Shown piece after piece: positions 43,431 through 51,455 of a stretch of DNA of 64,000 bases (the stretch's first letter is position 1; every line of letters starts with the position of its first letter). A program made the position numbers and the translations under genes. The stretch is taken from assembly GCA_040381535.1 (NCBI GenBank), contig JBEIHF010000001.1:196722-260721 (forward strand). Reading direction: 5' to 3'. The notes beneath the pieces were generated by a model. The model was given only the letters and a program-made list of their open reading frames with translations, searched no databases and had not been told where the DNA came from. This stretch comes from Micavibrio_A sp040381535. Its GTDB lineage: Bacteria; Pseudomonadota; Alphaproteobacteria; Micavibrionales; Micavibrionaceae.

Positions 43431-43871
43431 CTACCTCTGCATGGCCAGACGGGGCAGTCTGCTGTCTTGCACGAGGGAAGCCTGACACCCGTCATGGGAT
43501 GACGGATCATCGGACGTACGGGAGGCCGCGTGACGCGATGAGGCGGAAGGAATTTTGTTTTTATCTCTGGGGGAATAATGCATTTGCGATTTTTCCATCG
43601 GCCCTGCGATGTTGCGCACGCCGAAAGCCAGCGCCATCATGTGCGCTGGGGAAATCTCACCGGGCACCGCCATGGGGCGGGGCTTGGGCGCGGGATCAAT
43701 GCCAGATGCTGGAGAGACAAGAGCGCAGCGCTCGTCGGCTGTAAGATCGGCAGCCGACGCGGGGCCGCAAACCATCACCAGCATCAAAAGGACGATAACA
43801 AGCTTCGTGAACGTATAGATTTTGATCGGCTTTTGGCAGCGGATTTTATGGCCGCAGATTTTAACAGACAT
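43431..43871 (-). CDS. Small exported protein of unknown family
   Basis: This 146-residue protein begins with a basic stretch and a hydrophobic helix, FTKLVIVLLMLVMVCG, ending ASA before ADLTADERC, so it is probably secreted. The mature part is Pro/Ser/Arg-rich, with no recognised domain. The ATG at 43871 is preferred; a GTG three codons upstream is possible. No ribosome binding site is strong. Confidence 0.6.
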   Translation of the reverse strand: MSVKICGHKIRCQKPIKIYTFTKLVIVLLMLVMVCGPASAADLTADERCALVSPASGIDPAPKPRPMAVPGEISPAHMMALAFGVRNIAGPMEKSQMHYSPRDKNKIPSASSRHAASRTSDDPSSHDGCQASLVQDSRLPRLAMQR

Positions 43872-44239
43872 GATAACCACCCGAATTTATTATTCTTCTG
43901 TTCTTCTCGCCGGACGCTTCTCTGACGTGGCTCTTGATGGCCTGTGCGCGTCTCGTTTTTCCTATTACTCTTCCATTATCTCCTTCTGATATTGCAAGTG
44001 CAAATACTTTCGTTTCGGATTTAATTTGCATTTGAGAGGAATTGAATCGGGTGAGGATTCATGCGGGATAGAGCGGAAGGGGTTAATCAAAATAAATTAT
44101 TTTGAAGGAAGGTTTTTTTTGGCACACGTTATCTGCCTGCGAAAAATCCGTGGGAAACTGTTCAAAATAGTTAACGCAATTATGCATGAGATTTGCAAAA
44201 AAAAATCTGCCATGTCACACTATTATCAAGGGAAAAAAC
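43872..44239. promoter_or_regulatory. AT-rich 368-bp interval with palindromes
   Basis: It holds no plausible gene. TCAAAATAA-A-TTATTTTGA at 44087-44105 is a perfect palindrome of 9+1+9 bases, and TTGCA-AG-TGCAA lies at 43992-44003. Both could be operators for the gene at 44240. Confidence 0.4.
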
Positions 44240-44671
44240 ATGGAAAACATTAATCATACCGACCTCTTCAAAAATGGTGATGCCCGGTCACTTATAGATT
44301 TGATTGCTTCTTTTACAGTGCGTTCCGACGATGTCGAACCTGAAAACAGAATATGGGTGGAATGGGGATTGGACTTTCTTGGGATATTGATTCCCGCGTT
44401 GGTTTGGAAACGCAACCACAAGGGTTTCGTTATTAATCCATATGATCTTTACTACCATATGCGTTTTGAAAGCGTCATAGGTCTTGTGGAAGAAGGCTTG
44501 CTGCCGCCCGATATCGAGGCGCCGCTCCGCGACTATCTTGAAGGCCTTCCGGAATTTAAAAATATAAAATTGTTTGAAGAATCAGATGAGGAATACAAAA
44601 CTGCCCACCAACAACATGGTTACCGCATCATGATCTTCTACAAACCTTTGGAACAATTAAGCGCCGCCTGA
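44240..44671 (+). CDS. Unrecognised 143-residue protein with an outline like a type IV coupling ATPase insert
   Basis: The ATG at 44240 has AAGGGA 7 nt upstream. The sequence WVEWGLDFLGILIPALVWKRN followed by EGLLPPDIEAPLRDYLEGLPEF resembles, by eye, a segment of IcmO/DotL- and TrbC-type coupling ATPases, where W-x3-A-x2-ML-x2-L-x-P-ALVWLRD is seen. No ATPase motif is present, so it would be a free-standing domain. I am not sure of this resemblance. It is convergent with rho with 29 bp between. Confidence 0.6.
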   Translation: MENINHTDLFKNGDARSLIDLIASFTVRSDDVEPENRIWVEWGLDFLGILIPALVWKRNHKGFVINPYDLYYHMRFESVIGLVEEGLLPPDIEAPLRDYLEGLPEFKNIKLFEESDEEYKTAHQQHGYRIMIFYKPLEQLSAA

Positions 44672-44699
44672 AAAAAAGCCCCTCTTTCGCGGAGTTTTT
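44671..44699. terminator. Possible bidirectional terminator between the orphan and rho
   Basis: AAAAAAAGCCCC and GGAGTTTTTG flank a short imperfect hairpin in the 29-bp gap between two gene ends. The stem is weak. Confidence 0.35.
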
Positions 44700-44700
44700 G

Positions 44701-45957
44701 TTATTGGTTCATGGCAGAGAAGAACTCGTCGTTGTTCTTGGTCTGGCGCATCTTGTCCAAAAGGAATTCCATCGCATCGACGGTACCCATCGGGTTGAGA
44801 ATACGGCGCAGAATCCACATTTTCTGGAGCATCTCTTTGTCGACCAGAAGTTCTTCTTTTCTGGTGCCGGATTTTTGAATGTCGATGGCGGGGAAGACGC
44901 GCTTGTCGGCGATTTTTCTTTCCATGACGATTTCGGAGTTACCCGTACCTTTGAATTCTTCGAAGATAACCTCATCCATACGCGAACCCGTGTCGATCAG
45001 CGCGGTGGCGATGATGGTAAGCGAGCCGCCTTGTTCGATGTTACGCGCAGCGCCGAAGAAACGTTTCGGGCGTTGCAGGGCGTTCGCGTCCACACCGCCT
45101 GTCAATACTTTACCCGAAGAGGGCACGACGGTGTTGTAGGCACGTGCCAGACGCGTGATGGAATCCAGCAAAATAATAACGTCGCGTTTGTGTTCGACCA
45201 GACGCTTGGCCTTTTCGAGAACCATTTCAGCGACCTGTACGTGGCGGGCAGCGGGTTCATCGAAGGTCGAGGAAATAACCTCGCCGCGCACAGAGCGCGC
45301 CATGTCGGTCACTTCTTCGGGGCGTTCGTCGATCAAAAGAACGATCAGGTAAGCATCGGGGTGGTTCGCCGCGATAGAGGATGCAATATTTTGCAACATA
45401 ACCGTTTTACCGGTACGCGGAGGCGCGACCAGCAAGGCGCGCTGGCCAAAGCCAAGCGGGGAGACCAGTTCGATCACGCGCTGCGTGTAGGCTTTTTTCG
45501 TGGGATCATCGATTTCGAGTTTGATCTTACGCTCTGGGTACAGAGGCGTCAGGTTGTCGAAGTTGATGCGGTGGCGGACTTTCTCCGGCGCTTCGCCGTT
45601 GATCGTGTCCACTTTCAAAAGCGCGAAATAGCGCTCGGAATCTTTGGGGGCGCGGATCTCGCCTTCGACAATATCACCCGTACGCAGACCGAAACGGCGG
45701 ACTTGCGAAGGAGAGACATAAATATCGTCTGGGCCCGGCAGATAGTTTTCTTCGGGGGCGCGCAAGAAGCCGAAACCGTCCTGCAGGACTTCGAGAACGC
45801 CGCTTCCTGAGATTGGCACACCTTCGTCCGCGAGGTTTTTCAAAACCGCGAACATCATGTCCTGCTTGCGCATCGCGGCGCAGTTTTCTATGCCCAATTC
45901 TTCGGCGAAGGCCAGAAGTTCGGCGGGTGAGCGTGTTTTAAGTTCCTGAAGATTCAT
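44701..45957 (-). CDS. rho: Transcription termination factor Rho
   Basis: This hexameric RNA-dependent ATPase ends transcription. The start at 45957 (MNLQELKTRSP) gives 418 residues, the family length. The RNA-binding domain with GFGFLRAPEENYLPGPDDIYV, the Walker A PPRTGKT at 179-185, VLLIDERPEEVTDM and the Q/R loops are clear. The 371-bp stretch upstream has no gene and may hold the autoregulatory leader. It is upstream of the DUF6489-mnmE unit on the same strand, with a 3-kb insertion between. Confidence 0.97.
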   Translation of the reverse strand: MNLQELKTRSPAELLAFAEELGIENCAAMRKQDMMFAVLKNLADEGVPISGSGVLEVLQDGFGFLRAPEENYLPGPDDIYVSPSQVRRFGLRTGDIVEGEIRAPKDSERYFALLKVDTINGEAPEKVRHRINFDNLTPLYPERKIKLEIDDPTKKAYTQRVIELVSPLGFGQRALLVAPPRTGKTVMLQNIASSIAANHPDAYLIVLLIDERPEEVTDMARSVRGEVISSTFDEPAARHVQVAEMVLEKAKRLVEHKRDVIILLDSITRLARAYNTVVPSSGKVLTGGVDANALQRPKRFFGAARNIEQGGSLTIIATALIDTGSRMDEVIFEEFKGTGNSEIVMERKIADKRVFPAIDIQKSGTRKEELLVDKEMLQKMWILRRILNPMGTVDAMEFLLDKMRQTKNNDEFFSAMNQ

Positions 45958-46328
45958 GAATTGTCCGATTGATGGCCCGAAGCGGGGAGGGGAGATAAGG
46001 CGCCACTCTAGATAGTCGTGGGGCGGCACTTGTAGATGCACTTTGGCGGGCGGGGTTGTTGTTAGATCTCTCTTGGTTTAATTATGTTATACGGAAAATG
46101 TTAAATTTTTCTTTTTTGGGTTGCGGGCTATAAACCCTTAGGCAACATGCGGAAAAAAACCGCAGAAACGCTCACAATGTCGTGGAATTTCCAAAAAGAT
46201 ACCCATTTTTTAGCCATTTCAGAGGCTTGTGTCAATCTTAATTGCTTACGGCAATAGAGTTATTTGTTGTAAAAATTTGAGCGATTATGTATATACCGCA
46301 TCGGTAATAACATAGAGGGTAAAAAATA
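45958..46328. promoter_or_regulatory. Rho upstream region
   Basis: The 371 bp between divergent rho and the ClpP-like gene hold AT-rich stretches, but no convincing gene or terminator. GAGGG at 46315-46319 is the ribosome binding site of the ClpP-like gene. Confidence 0.4.
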
Positions 46329-47198
46329 ATGGCCGAACAGCCTCCGCAAACGTCCAAAAAGGGCATTCACTGGACTGCAACGCTCTTGTTAGGGGCTTTT
46401 GGTGCCATGGCCCTAAGTGCTGTGGATGAAGCGCAAGAACCGGCGCCGCGCGGCCCGTTTATCCGCACCAAGGCGCCGCCCGCGCGCATGATTCCGCCCG
46501 ATACCCGCAAGCTCGAAGAAGAGTGCCCGAACGCAAACCGCGGCGAAATACAAACGGTACCATCCCCCTTACGCTACCCCACAAACAGCGTCGAGACATT
46601 TACGATCATGGGGGGCATCGGCACAGAAGAATCCGGCGCCGCCTATCAGGTCATGCTCGCTACGCAATTTTTGCTGGCCCATGCGGGCGATAATTTCAAA
46701 CAAGATGTTGTGATCACCCTTAACACAGGCGGCGGTAGCATAGACACGGGCAACGCGCTGATGGATGCCATCGATTATTATGGTGAAGATAAAGTCTCGA
46801 TGATATGTGCCGGCGCCGCCATATCCCAAGGCAGCGTACTCTTGGCAACAGGCGGGAGAGGAAAAAGATTTTCCACGAAGCATTGCAATTTCGCAACGCA
46901 TTCCGCGAGATCCGATATCGATAATCCCGATATGATAAACAATCCTGCCGAAAGTCTGGTCAGCGCTGAACTTCTCACGGCCATGCGCGCGCAACTGAAG
47001 CTTGCTACGCAAGAGGTGCGTAGATTTTATGAGACATCTTCAAACGGATTGGTGGACGATCGCTGTGCAAAATACCTGACGCGCGATACACTCACCTTCC
47101 TTACGCCCCAGCAAACGCTGCGCCTCGGTTTTGTGGATTTTATTCTCACCGATAACGGGCGGGCCATGACGCTGAAACCAGCTCCCGAAGCACCTTAA
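46329..47198 (+). CDS. Membrane-anchored or exported ClpP-like serine protease
   Basis: This 289-residue protein has an N-terminal hydrophobic helix (HWTATLLLGAFGAMALSA, 14-31) and a Pro-rich linker, then a ClpP fold with NTGGGSIDTGNALMDAI, the nucleophile Ser166 in AGAAISQGSVLLATGG, His191 in FATHSARS, and Asp253 in YLTRDTLTFL, so the catalytic triad is intact. ClpP proper is cytoplasmic and shorter, and partners with ClpX or ClpA; here an anchor suggests work on the envelope side. Two cysteines (160, 186) might form a disulfide. No AAA+ gene is beside it. Confidence 0.8.
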   Translation: MAEQPPQTSKKGIHWTATLLLGAFGAMALSAVDEAQEPAPRGPFIRTKAPPARMIPPDTRKLEEECPNANRGEIQTVPSPLRYPTNSVETFTIMGGIGTEESGAAYQVMLATQFLLAHAGDNFKQDVVITLNTGGGSIDTGNALMDAIDYYGEDKVSMICAGAAISQGSVLLATGGRGKRFSTKHCNFATHSARSDIDNPDMINNPAESLVSAELLTAMRAQLKLATQEVRRFYETSSNGLVDDRCAKYLTRDTLTFLTPQQTLRLGFVDFILTDNGRAMTLKPAPEAP

Positions 47199-47262
47199 AT
47201 ACTATAGATTACATAAAGATTTTTCTTGCGTAAACAACCCTAAGGACGGTAATTGTCTAACT

Positions 47263-47721
47263 ATGAGTTTGCAATTTGTTACGAAGTACAATAACGCCGC
47301 GAAAGCACCAGAAAAAGCCCCTGCTTTGACTGGGCTGTTTTGTCTGACAACGGGCTATTTCCTCTCGGAAAAAGGCTACGGCGATAACATGTATGGCAGT
47401 GCTTCCGTTTTTGAAATCAAGCCGTACCTTCGCACACGCGGCCATCTTGCGGTTAGTCTTTCTCTCTTGCCCTATATATCGCAACGTGAGGAAAAAATAG
47501 GCATGAGGGCGCTTTATAATTTCACACAAGCTATGCGCCCGCTCGAAAACGCAGGCATGGCGCGATATGAATCCCTTCCCGAAGTTAAGAGAGGGATGTA
47601 CCTTTTCAACCCGGCAGGACAGTATCTAATGTACAAAGCCCTCGGCGAAAAATATTTTCCACACATCAAGGAAATACCAGCTGCACTTCAACAAATCAAA
47701 AACGTGATTGTGGCGCCTTAA
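47263..47721 (+). CDS. Unrecognised 152-residue protein
   Basis: I recognise no family. The sequence has GLFCLTTGYFLSEKGYGDN and a Lys/Arg-rich middle, ending IKNVIVAP. It is not clearly membrane-bound. It lies 64 bp downstream of the ClpP-like gene in the same direction, which may indicate a shared function, and it is convergent with hemJ with no gap. Confidence 0.65.
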   Translation: MSLQFVTKYNNAAKAPEKAPALTGLFCLTTGYFLSEKGYGDNMYGSASVFEIKPYLRTRGHLAVSLSLLPYISQREEKIGMRALYNFTQAMRPLENAGMARYESLPEVKRGMYLFNPAGQYLMYKALGEKYFPHIKEIPAALQQIKNVIVAP

Positions 47722-48171
47722 TCAAAACGGTTTTACAATCACCAAGATAACAATCGCGATCATCATAACCGTCGGAACCTCGTTCCAGACGCGATAGAAT
47801 TTTGCTGATTTTTTGTTCTCATCACGGCTGAATCTCTTCCGCCAAGTGCCGAAGACATGGTGTACACCGGTCAGCGCGATCACCAACGTGAATTTCGCAT
47901 GCATCCAGTGCATCGCCATCAAGCCGTCCCAATTCGCGTATAGCATCAACACGCCAAACACCCACGTTGCGATCATCGCGGGGCGCATGATATAGGAATA
48001 TAAACGGAATTCCATGATCTTTAGCATTTCCGAAGAAGGCGAGCCCTTCACGGCGTCCACGTGATAAACGAACAGACGCGGGAGGTATAGCAGCCCCGCC
48101 ATCCATGAAATCACGGCAAGAACATGCAGCGCCTTGAACCACAAATAATACTCGATGAACAATCCGCTCAT
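47722..48171 (-). CDS. hemJ: Protoporphyrinogen IX oxidase HemJ
   Basis: This heme-b-type membrane enzyme oxidises protoporphyrinogen to protoporphyrin. The start at 48171 (MSGLFIEYYLWFKALHV) overlaps the hemH stop as ATGA and gives 149 residues in four or five membrane helices. His residues in FKALHVLAVISW and GVHHVFGTW match the family. An upstream extension to 48207 would run into hemH. It is the third gene of hemE-hemH-hemJ, which together cover the last steps to haem. Confidence 0.92.
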   Translation of the reverse strand: MSGLFIEYYLWFKALHVLAVISWMAGLLYLPRLFVYHVDAVKGSPSSEMLKIMEFRLYSYIMRPAMIATWVFGVLMLYANWDGLMAMHWMHAKFTLVIALTGVHHVFGTWRKRFSRDENKKSAKFYRVWNEVPTVMMIAIVILVIVKPF

Positions 48172-49220
48172 GTGCAAGCTCTTGCGCATAGGTCGCGCAT
48201 GGCGCAACGTTTAAAATTCTCGGGACATACGGATATACCAATGTTCGAGGCGATATCAGGCGCGTTGCGGCTCGAGAGCACCATGTCGGCAAGGCCGCGG
48301 ATAAAATCGGGATGCGTGCCAACCGTGGGTACACGGTAAAATCCCAAAACGCCAAGATGTTCAGCGACCTCGCGATATTCGATTTCAATTTCTACCAATG
48401 TTTCCACATGCTCTTGCGTAAAAGCATGGGGAAGGATGATCACAGGGACGCCGTCTTTGGCGGCTTTCTTCAGGGCATCTTCGGTGGAAGGGGTAAGCCA
48501 TTTTTGCGCACCCACACGGGATTGATAACAAATCTGCCAATCAAGATTTTCTAAGCCTGTGGCATCGGCAATATCTTTTGCGCATTTCTCGCATTGGGAT
48601 TGATAGGGGTCACCATCTTTGATGATGCTTTCGGGAAGGCCATGCGCCGAAAACAAAACGCGCGGTGCCATACCTGTTTCTATTTCGCATTTGTCGAACA
48701 CGTCGCGCACATTGGCAGCATTGGCGCGGATAAAACCATTTTCATGCGGATAACAACAGATAAGTTTTTCTGGTTTCGATACGCCGATCGCAGCGCAGGA
48801 TTTTTTCCATGCTTGGTAAGAGCTACGGGTCGTAGTCGTCGAATATTGCGGATAGAGCGGCAGCAAAACGATATTGTCGGGATCATAATTTTGTACCTGC
48901 GCCGCGATCTCATCGGCCATGGGATGCCAATAACGCATGCAAACAAAGCATTTATAATCCTCTCCCAAAAGAATTTCGAGCGCTTGTGCTTGCGCGTTTG
49001 AATTTTCAAGCAGCGGAGATTTATCACCGAGTTCGCCGTAGCTAGTGCCCGCTTCTTTTTTCGAACGCTTGATGGAAATATACTTGGCGAGCAGATAGCG
49101 AAACGGCGGCGGCAAGCGCACGATGTTCGCGTCCATGAAAAAATTCATCAAGAACGGCTTGATGGATTCCTTCGAATCCGGCCCGCCTAGATTAAATAAG
49201 ATAACGGCTGTGCGGCTCAT
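48168..49220 (-). CDS. hemH: Ferrochelatase HemH with a C-terminal cysteine cluster
   Basis: It inserts Fe2+ into protoporphyrin IX to make haem. The 350 residues begin with FNLGGPDS and contain the catalytic His in LFSAHGLPESI and the substrate loop PLYPQYSTTT. The C-terminus has four cysteines in the pattern Cx6Cx5Cx3C (CPENFKRCAMRDLCARAC), which could hold a [2Fe-2S] cluster as reported for Caulobacter and animal enzymes. It overlaps hemE by 4 bp. Confidence 0.95.
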   Translation of the reverse strand: MSRTAVILFNLGGPDSKESIKPFLMNFFMDANIVRLPPPFRYLLAKYISIKRSKKEAGTSYGELGDKSPLLENSNAQAQALEILLGEDYKCFVCMRYWHPMADEIAAQVQNYDPDNIVLLPLYPQYSTTTTRSSYQAWKKSCAAIGVSKPEKLICCYPHENGFIRANAANVRDVFDKCEIETGMAPRVLFSAHGLPESIIKDGDPYQSQCEKCAKDIADATGLENLDWQICYQSRVGAQKWLTPSTEDALKKAAKDGVPVIILPHAFTQEHVETLVEIEIEYREVAEHLGVLGFYRVPTVGTHPDFIRGLADMVLSSRNAPDIASNIGISVCPENFKRCAMRDLCARACT

Positions 49221-50269
49221 GCTTTCCAGCCCCGTACGATGTCACAAAGTTTTTGCACGTTTTGCACCGGTGTTTCCTTGATCACGCCATGGCCAAGATT
49301 GAAGATGAAAGGCTTGCCACGCCACGCAGTATAGATTTTTTTGAGGCCCTCTTCCAGTGCATAACCGCCCGCCAAAAGCAGATCGGGGCTTAAATTCCCC
49401 TGCACCGGTAGATGCGGCATAAGAGTTGATACAGCCCAGTTCAAATCAACATCTTGATCGAGTCCGACGCAATCGATCAAAGTTTCGAGCGCGTAATCCG
49501 ACGTTTGCTGCCCGCCGCAACGCGGGAAACCGATTACTGGGATCTCGGCATGGAAATTTTTCATGTATTCGCCGATTTTGTGGGTCGGCGCAATGATCCA
49601 TTTTTCAAATTGGTCGCCATGCAAAATTCCCGCATGGCTTTCGAACAATTGCACGCACTCGACACCCGCTTTGATCTGCTCCGATAAATACAAACAGCTC
49701 GCGGCCGTGAGGATGTTGATCAGTTTTTGAAAACTATCTGGATTTTCTAATGCCCAGAATTTGGTTTTTGAAAAATCCTTGGAACCGGATCCTTCGATCA
49801 TGTAGCACGCCACCGTCCAAGGCGATCCGCAAAATCCGATCAGCGTGGTTTGATGAAATCCTTCGGAAGATAATTTTTTTTTGGTGCAACGGATCGTTTC
49901 AAACACAGGCGCCAGATGTTTTTCAAGGCGATCTAAATTTAAATCCAGAAAATCCATTTCAGACGTTAAAGCCTGTAATTTCGGGCCTTCTCCCGCCTCG
50001 AAGACAACTTTCTGGCCCAAAGCTTCGGGGATAACGAGGATATCCGAAAACAAAATCGCACCGTCCATCACAAATCTTCGAATAGGCTGCATCGTAACCT
50101 CGCTTGCCTTTTCGGGATCATAGACCAAATTCAAAAACGATCCTGCGATTGCACGCAGTTCACGATACTCAGGAAGATATCTTCCTGCCTGACGCATCAG
50201 CCAGAAGGGAACCCGTTCTGGTTTCTTGCGTTGTAAAACTTCCAGCAGTGGTTTGCGAATGTCGGTCAT
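49217..50269 (-). CDS. hemE: Uroporphyrinogen decarboxylase HemE
   Basis: It removes four carboxyl groups from uroporphyrinogen III to give coproporphyrinogen III. The 350-residue barrel has the signature VPFWLMRQAGRYLPEYR (about residues 20-36), the catalytic Asp in ILFSDILVIPEALG, and FCGSPWTVACYMIEG. The start is clean. It is the first gene of a hem operon reading away from the candidate origin. Confidence 0.96.
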   Translation of the reverse strand: MTDIRKPLLEVLQRKKPERVPFWLMRQAGRYLPEYRELRAIAGSFLNLVYDPEKASEVTMQPIRRFVMDGAILFSDILVIPEALGQKVVFEAGEGPKLQALTSEMDFLDLNLDRLEKHLAPVFETIRCTKKKLSSEGFHQTTLIGFCGSPWTVACYMIEGSGSKDFSKTKFWALENPDSFQKLINILTAASCLYLSEQIKAGVECVQLFESHAGILHGDQFEKWIIAPTHKIGEYMKNFHAEIPVIGFPRCGGQQTSDYALETLIDCVGLDQDVDLNWAVSTLMPHLPVQGNLSPDLLLAGGYALEEGLKKIYTAWRGKPFIFNLGHGVIKETPVQNVQKLCDIVRGWKA

Positions 50270-50620
50270 GACGGGCAGATAAGCAGAACTTATATAAAAA
50301 TCATATATTTATTTTATTAAGGTTATAGTAGTAGATGGTCCTGTGGGAATCGGGGATGGAATCATATCCTCATATTCATCCACACCATTGGAATACGATT
50401 CGAGACGGATTCTTATAGCCACCTTTTCCCCATCGCAGACTCTTCCCACAGAACGAAAAATCTTCCCCCACAGCTTGATAAGCATCCTTAGGGGTCACAG
50501 ACAGCGGGGAATATATTTCATCCCCGATTCATCCCACGGGCCACAGTCATGGATTCACACAAGATCATACAGGGAACAAAAATATGACAACGCTTGCGGC
50601 GAGTCCCACCCTGTGTTTCA
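50270..50620. other. Candidate replication origin (oriC) between hemE and the PPSR-side genes
   Basis: Its location corresponds to Caulobacter Cori, which lies between hemE and the DUF299 (PPSR) gene. An AT-rich run at about 50290-50335 could be the unwinding element. A TCATCCACA at 50376-50384 differs from the DnaA box TTATCCACA by one base, and the motif TTCCC-CACAG-like repeats appear at 50341-50350 (minus), 50443-50451 and 50462-50473. I find no perfect DnaA box in the interval; two lie further right at 52678-52686 and 56501-56509 inside genes. The interval has no open frame of note. Confidence 0.5.
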
Positions 50621-51244
50621 ATGCCTTCTATGTTTAAAGACGCCTTTATAAAGCTAGACGCCGCGCAGTCCCAAAAGATGGTTGAAAAGCTCAACCCCCA
50701 TCTCGATATAAAGTTCGAGCCCGCGACGACGACGGCCATGATCCACAATCTCTCATTTTATGAGAACCATTTTCTGGTGGAACTTGCCCGTCACGACCGC
50801 CATCCGCCGATCGTACGCAACGCTGTCTGTTCGGACAAAGGTGCCATCACGGTGCTGAACTGGACCAATGATCCCATCCACGCGCTTAACAAGGCGGCGC
50901 CCATCAAGTTGCAAGATGATTCCATGATGGACTATGTGCGCTTCTTCTTCACCTATGTGCGGGGCAGCCACGGGCGTTTCTTGATCATAGACTCTGTCGA
51001 TGATATCGACTGGCGCGAGGAGCCCGCCGCAGCGGGGCGCAAGGCCTTGGGCAAAATGATCGAACCGCTGCATTTGAAAGAAAAGAAACCGGACGACACG
51101 CATATTTTCAAAATCAGCATTGTGTTTAAGGATTCATTGTTTGCAGCAGAAGCGCATCTGAAACCGAACGGACAGATTTCCCTTCATAACGAAGAGCTTT
51201 TGGTCGAGGATATCCCCGTCGCCGACGATGTTTTTGGCCAATAA
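50621..51244 (+). CDS. Unrecognised 207-residue soluble protein next to the candidate origin
   Basis: I recognise no family. The start is uncertain: ATGs at 50621 and 50630 (MFKDAFIKL) are both possible and neither has a clear site. The body is alpha/beta, with VCSDKGAITVLNWTNDP and FFFTYVRGSHGRFLIIDSVDDIDWRE, and ends VEDIPVADDVFGQ. It lies between the candidate oriC and two tandem paralogs. It has no signal peptide. Confidence 0.7.
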   Translation: MPSMFKDAFIKLDAAQSQKMVEKLNPHLDIKFEPATTTAMIHNLSFYENHFLVELARHDRHPPIVRNAVCSDKGAITVLNWTNDPIHALNKAAPIKLQDDSMMDYVRFFFTYVRGSHGRFLIIDSVDDIDWREEPAAAGRKALGKMIEPLHLKEKKPDDTHIFKISIVFKDSLFAAEAHLKPNGQISLHNEELLVEDIPVADDVFGQ

Positions 51245-51455
51245 ACACAAAGCCGTTCCGATTCATCTTTAAAAGTGCGTTTTTAAATCTTTTTTAACCA
51301 CGATTTCGCCAAAAGTGCCTGAAAATGCATGATTTCCGGCCATTTTTTCACGCTTTCAATAGGATTTGTTTAATCATTTTATCCCCATAATGGCTTTAGG
51401 GGCAGACAGAACACAATCTGTCGCAAAACTTCTATTTCTAAAGCGACTTGGGGCA

